Of a DNA stretch of 39,328 bases, positions 9,696 through 19,804 are shown piece by piece. The notes under the pieces were generated by a model that ran no database searches, was not told the origin of the DNA, and saw only the letters and a program-made list of their open reading frames with translations. Both the position numbers and the translations under genes were made by a program. Within the stretch, counting starts at the first letter, position 1; the number at the start of each line of letters is the position of its first letter. Source of the DNA: Guyanagaster necrorhizus (Eukaryota > Basidiomycota > Agaricomycetes > Agaricales > Physalacriaceae); the NCBI RefSeq assembly GCF_019112545.1, contig NW_025064965.1:1-39328 (forward strand). The letters run 5' to 3'.

Positions 9696-12600
9696 TTAGC
9701 TTGAAGCTTCCTCTTCTCTTTTCTCACACACTATAGTGTGGAGGAAACCAAATGCTCTCAATCAACCCATCAGATCTAAACTTCGATCAAGAGTTCTTTG
9801 AACTCCTATCTTCTATCATCAGAACACTTTTAGGCTTATTAGTGATCATCCAGCTGTACCAGAGATGTCACTCAATAACTGCCTGAGCTATCTGACATTA
9901 CCAAGAGTTTCAACATATCTGTCACATTCTAAGAAATGTAACCTCCAACCTCCCTCTACATGACATTCCAGAATCCAGATGAATGTCCCATCAGTCTCCA
10001 ACAAGCCCTCTACTCGAGGCCAGGCCTAGCAGCCTACATCAAAGGGATGTTCAGGAAGAAGAAAGATATTGATACTCTCTCAGATGACCTAGTGGAAACC
10101 ACAACTCTCACATCACAGGATTCAGGAACCTCTGAACCCCAGTCCCCAATGGAGGATGCAACCCAACACCCTCCCAGTCTTCCACTGCCTCTTGCACCCA
10201 TGGGATTGCTGACCATATCCAAAATTCCCTCAATGCCACTCAGAGGATCCCACAACATAGCATCTAGAAACCAGTCTCGGAGCATCCCCAGCCCAACCAC
10301 CCACTCCATTGAGACAAGCAGTGGGCTGGGGAGATCTCTCTCAGACCAGCTCAATGACAAGTGACAGTATTGAGAAAACCAAAACAAGATTATTCACTGG
10401 CTCTTTCCTGCATGAAACCTCAACATCCTCTTTAACTATGATGACACTCTTCAACAGAAAGAGCAAAGACAGTGAGATGCTCTGCAGCCAGTTCACAGCA
10501 AGTTTGAGGAGCACCTCCTTGAGAAGAGTAGGCAAAGGAGAGAAGCAACTATAGCTGCCAAATATGACTGACAGTATTGGGAGAAGCAGTGAAACATTGA
10601 AAGGGCTCAACTGGTGAGAGCTGATATCTCCAACTGGTATAGACTCTGGCCTGAGATCATATTCATACTTGTGCCAGTTTGTGCTGACCAATCTCTCTTG
10701 ACTCCAGTCTTCAGAGAGCTCAGCATTAACTCAGATCCCTGGGACCCAGCCTACTGGAGAAATGCAGAAGTCCTTACAGATGATGAAGCAAGAAGAAGAG
10801 ATGACAGGATCTCTCCTCCAGCTTAGGATGATGTTCCAGGAACCTCTCTCATAATATCCCTCTCTCTGATGAACCCCTAGCACTGACATGATGTTCAGTG
10901 ACAATGAGTCTATTCTCAGCCACTATAGACTATAAGTGCCTGGAAATGCCCACATCTCTACTTGCATCCTCTGAGGGTTCCTCAGTAGCCAGGTGGTCAG
11001 GCAGCTCTTTGATGACAGGTACAGAAGAAATATCCAGCTCTATCATGAGTGAGTGGTGATGGCATGAGTGGCAGGAGGAAATCAGTATGACTCCAATATT
11101 GGAAGTCAGCCTGCTTTCATCTACCTCAATGTCTCAGACTTTTCAGGCTCCACCACTGGGCCCAGCATCCAGTCAGAGCAGTGACTTGATGAGGACAGAA
11201 TGACCATGAGAGGAAGGAGAGAGTTTCTATGACCCACTCACCACTTTCCTCCTTGAGGAAGAGGAGGATGATAAGATTGAAGAAGACAAGGAGACTGAAA
11301 GCAGCAACTCATCCTGCCATAGTGGAGAGCTCATCTATGGGTTGCAGAAAGACACAGACAAAGAAGAATTGGAGAAAGCTATACAGGAGACCCAGGTGAA
11401 AGAGTATCAGGAGCTCTATGAGCAAGAGGTAAACTTTTTATGGTGTGACACCATCTAGATAGCATCATGAATGGGACAATTATATATGCAGTCCACTGCT
11501 AACAAACAAATAGAAATCTTAAGACATGCAGTGACCAACTATGCTACTCAGCAATACACTAAGAACCATCTGAAAGACCTGATCAGAAGGCCACCAGCAT
11601 ACCAGGTGCCAAAGCCAATACAGCCAATGCCTTGGTCACCTCCCATCATGCTGCAGTGAGCTATATACATGGCACCATCAATCTGAAGTACATTTTTGTA
11701 CTCCACCCCCTCCTCCCATTCTACAGCAACCTGGCTATTCAGATCCTGACTGCAGCTGGTCAACTCATCAAGCTCCTATTGAAATCTCTGGACTGGCAAA
11801 GGAAGCCAAATTCTGAGAGCCCAGCTCCCACCCAATGAGGCCTCCAGGAGTGAGGCAGAAAAAGAACCAATACAAGATGACTCTGAAGCAGTCCAATTGG
11901 GATTCACCATATGGGACAGCATCATTATCTGAAAAGAAGCAGCTCTCTGGGGAAGTCCTGTCACAGACAACAATTCCCTTCACTCTTTTCCTGAGCCACC
12001 AACCAAGTGGTGATGCCCCCCATTTGCAGACTGGCCTAACCCTATGAGCATGTTACCTGCAGACACTGCCATACTATAATGTCAATCAGATTTACTTCAG
12101 AAGCCCCACCTCTTCAAAGAACATCCAATGACATCAACCGATTCCTGGTCAACTGTGAACAATACTTCAAGGTCTACATTGGATTCCTGAGAACCAACAT
12201 GAATAAAGTCATATTTGCTGCCTCTTACCTTGAAGAGAAGGCCAAAACTTAGTGGATCCTCATCTCCTCTAACTTCTGATTATTGACTCAGGAGCACTAC
12301 CACTATCCTTTCTGGCCAGTCTTTAAACAAATGTTACACAACAAGTCTATTGACTTGGTGGTACAAGAAGTCCACAAACAAAAAATCAAAGACTACAAGA
12401 TGGGAGAAAAGGCAGTGACAGACTACTTCAACAAGCTGAAGCAGCTCACAAAGCTTGCTGGCATTAGGAATAACATGGCCAACAATAAAAGGATGGTCAA
12501 GACCCTCAAGAGAGGGGTCTCCTCCTCATACATTATGATGATCTCAGCAATCAGCATCAAAGTGCATTGATGCCAGTGGGATATGATGAGTGGAAGGAAT

Positions 12601-12897
12601 GAATCATCAAGATGTACAAGGAATGACAAAGGCAGAAAGCAGAATTGTTGACTCTGCAAGACTACTCAAAGAAGCCAACCCTGTCAACCCTGAATAACTC
12701 CAAATCATCAGAGATAACTGCTGGGAAATCACAGGAATCCTCAACAGCCCTGACCTATAGTGCACAGAAGACCAGAACTGAAACAACATATACAGGGGCA
12801 GAGAAGCCTATGGATATCAATTGGATGAAGAAGAAAGGCAAATGCTTCAATTGCAGGCAAAAAGGTCACATGACAAGGGACTGCCCAAAGAAGAAGT
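9696..12897 (+). pseudogene. Gypsy copy B gag remnant with zinc knuckle
   Basis: The N-terminal region holds an open stretch at 9960-10364 and another at 10614-10826, separated by frame breaks. A capsid-like stretch at 12283-12570 includes AVTDYFNKLKQLTKLAG. The zinc knuckle CFNCRQKGHMTRDC (12645-12899 frame) has an intact C-x2-C-x4-H-x4-C pattern. Matching pieces occur in copy A. Some small ORFs between 11,450 and 12,050 belong to the same decayed region and carry no separate function that I can see. Confidence 0.65.
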
Positions 12898-13351
12898 GAA
12901 CTCAAGAAGACATTCAGGTCCAGATGCAATTCATAGCCACTAGTTGGACTAATAGTATTTTTGTAGTTACTCCTATGCCTACTGTACCTGCACATTCAAA
13001 TATACTCCAGTCTATTATTTTACATACCAAAGAATCATCTAAAGAAAAAACTCAAGCACCCAAGGGCCAAACAAGGGCAGAGAGCCTCACTATCTGGCTC
13101 AAGCTGTTCAATACTGAATGGATCTGGAGGGCCATCAGAGACACCAAGAATGAAGCTATGGTAAAAGCCATGCTAAAAAATTAGATTCATAAAACATGAG
13201 TTGAAGAAGTCATTGATGAGATGGTTGAAGAGATGAAAAATACAGAAAGGTCCCAAGCCTTGGAGTGGCTTGACAAACTCTAAGGACCACAGAAGTTTTT
13301 CTGCAGGTTCAAAACACCAAGGCAAGATCTGCTAGTCAAAGCTCAGATCGA

Positions 13352-14734
13352 TGATGTGCTTGGTAATGGCTAAGTGACTAAGAGAGGCAAATGAGGAATG
13401 AACTCTCAATCACCAACACCTAACCACTCAATACACAATCACCAAATACAGTTGAGGTCAGTTGTTTTGAGTATGATAGAAGCACTCTTGCAGTCTTAAA
13501 TAAAATCAAAGGGACAGTCAATAAAGACAGTTATTCAACTCTATCTTGCTTTCAAAGATGCAATACTCATAAGAGTCATTTATAGCAATGTTTAAGTATA
13601 ATTAGGACTTAGAATATTCTGAAACCCAATAAACTCCAAAACCCAAATACTAAGTCTATCAAGCACTTAGGCTTGACTAGCTGCACTCTTGGCTGGCTAG
13701 CAGTCCTCAAAACTGAAGAACTTGTATTCTGATGCTGAAACCCTTATAGTTTGGAACCCAAATTAATCTGAAACCCAAAATACAGTTATTATTCCAATGC
13801 AATCCTCTCTAAATGACAAAGCAACTTAAATAAATCACTAAGTCGAAGCAGAACTCAAAATCCATTGTTCCAGAGACTAGCTACAGTAGGCTAGAAGGCC
13901 TGAATATGGGGGTGGGTCACTTGCTTGCTATTTCCCCCCCATTCCCTTCTTTTATACATCAACAACAGATATAGAATCTATAAATAAAGCATTTAAAATA
14001 ATATTTCTCCTGTTTAAAGCAGAATCATGCCATTATTCCAGAATGGCAGCGCTCCTGGACTCCCCTAGGCTTGCCCAGACCCACCTGGCCACTGCACAGC
14101 TTTATTTTAAGCCTACAGTGCCTGTGGGTACCTAACTCCTTTCTGTCTACTCAAAGTTTTAATCCTCTGAGTTATTCTTAGTAGCTTGATTGATCAGGCC
14201 CAGTCAGACTCAGTCAACTGATCCTATCCACTCTATTCCTCTCAATTCTAAGTCCCTTAGGTCACCTGATACCTAGGAAATTTTGACTTAGACATTTCAG
14301 TCAAAACTCACAGTGCTAGCCACAGATCATTGGATCTCACTTCTTACTGCTCCTAGATGATGCTATCTCTACTCAATACTCCACAACTGGCTATGGTATT
14401 ATACCTCTAGCTGTCTTAGAATATACTTGTCTTAGTGGCATGTAGAATTGGCCCTATTTGAGATACCATTTCTAAGTCCAACTTAGACTTAGTATTTTCC
14501 AAGATGTGGTGCCAAACTTTTCTAAGTTCAAATCTGACTTAGAATTTTTATCCTTAGGCCATGTTATTTTACAAAGTCCCTTTTGGACTTAGTATTGGTG
14601 ACTAGCATGACTATCAGCTCAGAGCCTCAGCTATAGCCCTCTACTGGCTAATGATTCTCAGTTACTAGCATATTCTAGTGTGTTATGCAGAATTTGCAAA
14701 TTATAGGGCTGGACATGTAGCCTGCATATTATCA
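13352..14734 (+). repeat. About 1.38-kb insert in Gypsy copy B, possibly a solo LTR
   Basis: Gypsy homology stops near 13350 and resumes near 14735, just before the protease. The inserted DNA has no ORF of note. It can be bounded as TGATGTGC...GCATATTATCA, which has the TG...CA form of an LTR, and it holds a TATA-like CTTTTATACATC near 13950. The flanking pentamers (ATCGA and AAATA) do not match well, so the borders are tentative. Near its right end is a 50-bp periodic repeat. A non-coding DNA transposon is an alternative. Confidence 0.35.
14471..14600 (+). repeat. Three 50-bp-spaced hairpin-like repeats
   Basis: Starting at 14471, 14521 and 14572 there are related segments of the form AAGTC...GACTTAG followed by TATT or AATT. 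Each can fold on itself (AAGTC/GACTT), and they are spaced 50 and 51 bp apart. They lie inside the CG-poor insert. Confidence 0.6.
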
Positions 14735-14745
14735 AAATACTTACA

Positions 14746-15069
14746 TCCTGCTCCACTCATGGGGTAACCACTCTGATCAACAGTGGTTGCATAGGAAGTT
14801 CAATCAATCATGCCTTTGTCAGACAACAACAACTTTCCATCAGGACCACTGCCACTCTAATCCCCATTTATAATGCAGATGGAATGAAGAATCAAGCTGG
14901 ATCAATCACTGAATTCATTGAGCTCAGGGTCACAATCGGCAATCATTCTGAAAGGATCAATTTAGCTGTCACTGACCTAGAGACTAAAGAGGTGTTTCTG
15001 AGACATGACTGGCTGATCAGGCACAATCTCCTGATCAACTGGAAGACTGGGAAAATAACCTTCACCTAA
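14746..15069 (+). pseudogene. Gypsy copy B protease remnant
   Basis: The frame reads TTLINSGCIGSSINHAF, aligned with the DSG motif of copy A, so the catalytic Asp has become Asn. The following open stretch (14884-15069) with VFLRHDWLIRHN is the C-terminal part of a Gypsy retropepsin and remains readable for 61 residues. Confidence 0.7.
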
Positions 15070-15227
15070 TGCAAGTGCTGCAAACTCCCCTTTGAATTAC
15101 CAGATGAGGACTCTGAGAACCAATGAGACAAGGAGATGGAGGATGGGGAAACCATCCTCACCATTGACCTCCAGTATGAAATGCATATCTGTGCAATATC
15201 TCAGCAGGCTGCATTTGATGATCTTAA

Positions 15228-15520
15228 ATGACAACTTGCAGAGGATATGGTCCTAGCAATCCCAATATAGAAGAAGAAATTTAGGATGGAAGCAGACTCA
15301 AGTGAGGGAACAATCAGTGTAGTACTCTCTTAGGAGCAGGATGAAAAATAGCATCTGGTGGCCTTTCTCTCCAAAGCATTAACAATCACAGAATGCAACT
15401 ATGAGATCTATGATAAGGAACTTTTAGCCATCATGCCAGCTCTTGTGAAATAGTGTCACTATCTAATTACAGCTATCAGTATCTTTGAGATCTGGACTGA
15501 TCATCAAAACTTCTAATACT
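15228..15520 (+). pseudogene. Gypsy copy B RNase H remnant (RT deleted)
   Basis: The frame reads the linker AFDDLK, then [21 protein letters not shown] and [16 protein letters not shown], all typical of Ty3/Gypsy RNase H, with TAG codons at expected Trp/Gln positions. It follows the protease by about 150 bp, so the whole polymerase domain (about 1 kb in relatives) has been deleted. Confidence 0.75.
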
Positions 15521-15849
15521 TCTGACTTCCCCAGAAACTCAATCAATAACAAGCCTGTTGGGTTATAGAACTCTCTGAATACAACTAACCTTACACTACA
15601 AAGCCAGAGTAGCAAACAAGAAGGTCAATCTCTTAAGCTGATGAGCAGATCATAATCAAAGCAAAAGAGACAATGATGAGATGATATTACTAAAACTAGA
15701 GCATTTCTGAGCCATGATGATGCCTATAAAAGAGAAGATCCATAAGCAGATCAAAAGCATGATGCAGAACACTAGCTAATGGGATCAATGAGTGGCCTCA
15801 TCACTCAACTATAAACAAGAGATGACAAAAGAAGACAGGTTAATCTATT

Positions 15850-17395
15850 ATAATAGGAGGATATATATCCCCCATAATCATTAGCTTCACAGAGAAATTA
15901 TAGCCACCTGTCATAATCATGTGACAGTAGGACACTCAGAAATTGTGAAGACTAAGGAATTAATCCTACATAAATACTGATGGCCAAAAATGGAGTAGAA
16001 TATTAAGAAGTACATAAAGGGATATGAAACATGCTAATGAGTCAAAGTCTTAATACAGCCACATGCAGCACCATTACACCCAGATGAGATCCCACAAATG
16101 CTTTAGACACACATATCTGTCAACATGATCACTGGACTCTCTGATTGTAATAGCTATGATGCTATTATTTGTTGGGATTTTGCTGGAAAGTTCTAGAAAG
16201 AGCAATCCAGCATCATGCCAAGAGTTGATAAGCTCAAGCTCAAGAGAAAGTTGTAGTAAATTCTAGATACAAGCCTGAAGAGTATAAATACAAGCTCTGT
16301 AAGAGCTGTGGAATAATAAGTTTATACCATCTGGCCTTACCAGCCTGGAGTCTATCTTGTACAACATTAAAGATTTTCAACATTATTATTATCATCAATC
16401 AATTTTTGAAAGCTATCATTCTGGTCACATGCTCAACAGAGTTGTTATCTGAGAGATGAGCAAAGATCCTTCACAATGAAGTCTATGCAAAATATAGCAT
16501 GCTACAGATCATCATCTTCAACTGAGATCCACAATTCATCTCTAAATTCCTCAATAATCTATATCATCTTCTCAACATTTGCAGCAATGCCTCCACAGCC
16601 TACCATCCTCAAACCAATGGACAAACAGAGCATATAAACTAAGAAATAGAGAAATATCTCCAGATCTTCATTAACTATCAATAGAATGATTGGGTTGAAT
16701 AGCTTGCACTAGCTGTATTTTAATATAACAACTGTGTCCACTCTGCCATGGGAAGAATGCTGTTCTTCATTAATTATAGTCACCACCCAAATGTGACACA
16801 GATAGAACACTCTTGTACTATAACTCCCATATCCTTCAACTTTGTCACAATAATGACCAAAATCCATAATGAGGTCCACCTCACTCTTAAGAAAACTATC
16901 ACCTCTATGAAAATACAATACAATAAACACTATCATCCTGCTCACCAATACTCCATGCACAACAAGATTTGGCTTGATACAACTAATCTCTATCTACCAT
17001 ACTCTAAATGGAAGCTGTCTGACAAACATACCAGCCTCTTTCCAATTGTCACCAAAGTAGGCTCATCAGCTTATAAACTCTATCTTCTGACTATCTGATG
17101 CATTCATGATATTTTTAATAAAAACCTTTTTACCTCTTATATCATCCTCTTCTTCCCAAACTAAGAATAACTGTCACCTTCTGAGCTCAAATTAATCAAT
17201 GATGAAGAACACTATGAGGTCAATTAGATCCTCAATCATCAACTCTAAAAGATTGATGCTTATAGTGGAAGGTTCAGAACAATAGTTGATTATCTGATCA
17301 ATTGGAAGGGCTATAGTTCTGAATCTAACCAATGAGTAAATAAGCAATATATGAATGCTGTAAATGCTATACATGACTATAAACTCTCCCTAAAC
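15850..17395 (+). pseudogene. Gypsy copy B integrase and chromodomain remnant
   Basis: Integrase pieces include a zinc-binding-like segment with HNHVTVGHSE (about 15,900-15,960), the catalytic core near 16,500-16,640 (a D-x-GPQF-like relic, then HPQTNGQTEH), and NDWVE followed by TAG. The stretch 16748-17098 holds the C-terminal domain (NKHYHPAHQYSMHNKIWLDT). At 17190-17395 the frame EEHYEVN...DYLINWKGYSSES matches a chromodomain, which assigns the family to the chromoviruses. Confidence 0.75.
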
Positions 17396-17430
17396 TGATC
17401 CATCAGGATGATAATCTTAAAGGGAGGTAA

Positions 17431-17891
17431 TGTTATGATTTTTCCTATTTTCTTTCTTGATTAACCCCTATTTATGCTTAGTCAGAACATCTAGACCAGT
17501 GCTTAGAACCATGGAACATGCTTAGTCACTATAATTGGCAGAGTCAGCCATTGTTCTGCAACAATGATGACACCTCTTGACAACAGACAATACTCTTTTA
17601 TAGGTAGTAATAATGCTTTAAGGACAACAAGTAGTGTAGCACAGAAATGTGAAATTAGTAGGTATATATTTAGCCAGGACATAGACAGTATATAAGTAGT
17701 GTAGCTCTTGCTGTATAACCTCAGCTTCAAGCTAAAGTTTATTCTATACCATTCTATCTTGAGCCAACTGTCTTTGGCCTTGAGACACAATACCTATCAG
17801 ACACATATAGTGAACTCAGATGTAACTGTATGAACTTGATACAGTGTCTGTTTATTACATGCTATTGGTCACATGTCACTTAGGCATAACA
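17431..17891 (+). repeat. 3' LTR of Gypsy copy B
   Basis: It is 461 bp, begins TGTTATG and ends CATAACA (perfect 7-bp inverted termini), and is preceded by the polypurine tract AAAGGGAGGTA at 17420-17430. A TATA box (TATATAAG) lies at 17689-17696. Confidence 0.8.
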
Positions 17892-18669
17892 GATAGTCTA
17901 TCTAGCCAGATATTCCTGGCACAGCTACCAAGCTCTGATAAGCTTAGATATGAACCATGCCTCATTTCCAATATGCATATTGACCACATCCTGTCAAACA
18001 TCCCAGAAATAGCTGATCCATCACAGCTATGTGGACCTCTGGATTATTTTCAACAGTGAGCAATCCTCTCCAATTTGTTGCTTTTTTGTTCAGAATTGTG
18101 CAGGAGTATCAACTTGTCTACTATGGATCAATCCTTTTCAACCTGCCAGAGGATCTGTCAATTGACAAAATTCCTGTTCATGATGACATTTCATCAGTTC
18201 ATACAGTACACACTGTAATGTTGGTGGAATCTCACACAAGCTTGACAAAAGATTTAAGCTCTGATTCTCTGGACTCCCACAGATGTCAGACTGGACTCAT
18301 TGTTATAGAAGTCTCTCCAGGTGATAGTACCTACTCAGAAAGGTAAATATCTATGTGTCCCGACTATAGCCTCCATTGAATTTTGTTTCTAGGAAAATGG
18401 AGAGTCAAGTCGCTCCTTCGGAGGGCAATCGCGAAATTCAAGTGGGGCAAGGGTTCTCACAAGCTGTGATTTGGTCTGCAGATTCGCTGGATCCTCGGAC
18501 TACGCTTCTCTTTTCTTCCGCTGTTTTGCTTGTCTCCTGCTTACAAAGATCCCGGATGATCCACAAGAGTGCGGATGGATATGGGGATGGGGATGAAACA
18601 ATTGAAGCAATCCATTCTGTAAGCAAAGTAAGACAAAATGACTGGCGAGTGTTGTATGATACAATATGA
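17892..18669 (+). CDS. 5'-truncated unrecognised gene next to the Gypsy LTR
   Basis: Three exons join in one open frame: 17892-18055, 18094-18342 and 18393-18669. The introns are GT-AG: 18056-18093 (38 nt, rather short) and 18343-18392 (50 nt). The frame runs straight out of the LTR end, so the start and N terminus are missing. About 229 residues remain and I do not recognise them. A hydrophobic stretch (TLLFSSAVLLVSC) lies near the C terminus and might be a membrane segment. Exons 1-2 have no CG dinucleotide, whereas exon 3 has many, so the CG-poor zone ends inside the gene. It converges on TOA2 with 44 bp between the stop codons. It is probably a gene broken by transposon insertion; a chance frame is less likely because two introns keep phase. 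Confidence 0.5.
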
Positions 18670-18713
18670 CAGGATAGAGCGACAAAGGATGAAGAGGTTG
18701 GCACAGAACGCCT

Positions 18714-19231
18714 TTACTTCCTCCCTGCTTCTATCGCCTCTCCGTTCTTGCAGGCGATAATTTTTATTCTCGGAGCCTTGACATAGTCATTGTTGTCCAT
18801 TTTGAATGATGGGTCCTTCACGATGAATGTCCATACATCGTCACAGAGACGGTAGGTATGCAGGTGACCCTATCACGGCTTGGTTGTATCAAATTCGCAG
18901 TCGAGTGGCAGAACCGCACGCACCTTCAACGTAGTCTTGACCCTAACCTGCTTCACCATCGTATCTGCAAGGGACTTGTCGAACTGGAAAAGCTAGGTGA
19001 GCGCCGAGTCTTTTTTTAAAAGAAGAGAAAAGAGTCGCCCAACTTGCTGCAACACCTTCATGGCCAGCTGAGGGGTAATTGCTCCGCTTGTAATTAGCTC
19101 GTCCAGCGAATCTGTGAGTGCCATCCCGATGCTTCAAGTCTCGGTGAGTTCATGTCGCGGTTACCCACAGGCAGAGAGCAAAAGCGAACATACGAAGAGC
19201 CCCGGTAGAACTCGTAGTAAGCAGTCGCCAT
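18714..19231 (-). CDS. TOA2: Transcription initiation factor IIA small (gamma) subunit
   Basis: TFIIA gamma pairs with the large subunit to bind and stabilise TBP on the TATA box in RNA polymerase II initiation. Four exons give 113 residues: 19231-19194, 19131-19044, 18983-18924 and 18869-18714 (minus strand). All introns are GT-AG and 46-62 nt long. The N-terminal helical domain shows [11 protein letters not shown] and [20 protein letters not shown], the hallmark of the family, and FDKSL follows. The C-terminal beta-barrel domain shows [13 protein letters not shown] and KIIACK. Length is normal for the family. The gene is split so finely that no single long ORF reveals it. It lies between the truncated gene on its 3' side and FZO1, which is on the same strand upstream. 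Confidence 0.93.
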
Positions 19232-19804
19232 TTTTGTAAAGAAGAAAGAAAGACGCGGACGATGCCGATGCCGATGAATCAGGATCCGTGGGAAGAAGGC
19301 CAGTCTGCGGTCGAGTCCCAGTAAGAGTATCCTTGGATAGGATTCGGCTGGGAATTGTGGCTTCCACTCATGATTGACGCGGATGATGTCGTTAACTCAC
19401 CATAGCTCTTAGGTCGGTAGGTTCTGTTTAAGCCCTCAGAACGCACTGAAACCCTACTACGAAGATCTCTTAGAACAATGAAAAGGAGAGCCGAGATATG
19501 GCTTCAGCACGGATTTTGAGCAAATTCCTGGCCAATCCATTCAAGCTACGAACAAGGTTCTAAACCCCAAAATCACGATTGCAATCATCTGTTGAACAGC
19601 CTTTATCTCATAGAGAATTCGTGCAAACCAAATGAATGTCGTAAATAAGTATAACAGAGGCATGTAAAGCATAAGGTTTAAGTACAAAACATTATTTAAG
19701 AACGGGGGGGAAGGGGCCAAAGCACTACTGCATCTCTGTATTTTCGAAAGAATTGCGAAGATCATTATAAACCGGTGGAAGAAACCAAACAGACCTGAGG
19801 TATA
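19232..19804. other. Intergenic stretch between TOA2 start and FZO1 stop
   Basis: This 573-bp stretch should hold the TOA2 promoter and the FZO1 3' untranslated region. Small ORFs here (for example 19541-19765 minus) match nothing I recognise. No repeat or RNA gene is apparent. Confidence 0.5.

Larger units (their letters stand above)
9234..17891 (+). mobile_element. Degenerate Gypsy (chromovirus) copy B with both LTRs
   Basis: The element is about 8.7 kb and bounded by similar LTRs (9234 to about 9695 and 17431-17891). Inside come gag pieces (9960-12897), a 1.4-kb insert (about 13352-14734), protease (about 14746-15069), RNase H (about 15228-15520), integrase (about 15850-17100) and a chromodomain (about 17190-17395), then a polypurine tract. 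Reverse transcriptase is missing: protease-linker sequence runs into the RT/RNase H linker at about 15,225. The two LTRs have diverged strongly (roughly a quarter of positions by eye), so the insertion is old. It lies head to head with copy A. No clear target-site duplication: 9229-9233 is GTTTG and 17892-17896 is GATAG. Confidence 0.85.

Noticed and set aside
9229..17896. Target-site duplication of Gypsy copy B
   Set aside because: GTTTG on the left and GATAG on the right do not match. Either the flanks have decayed or there was rearrangement, so no duplication is claimed.
18943..19367. ORFs on the minus strand in the TOA2 locus
   Set aside because: They read through introns in wrong frames. 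Splicing gives a complete TFIIA gamma protein instead.
19541..19765. Small hydrophobic minus-strand ORF (74 residues) after FZO1
   Set aside because: It lies in the expected 3' untranslated region, is AT-rich and resembles no family I know.
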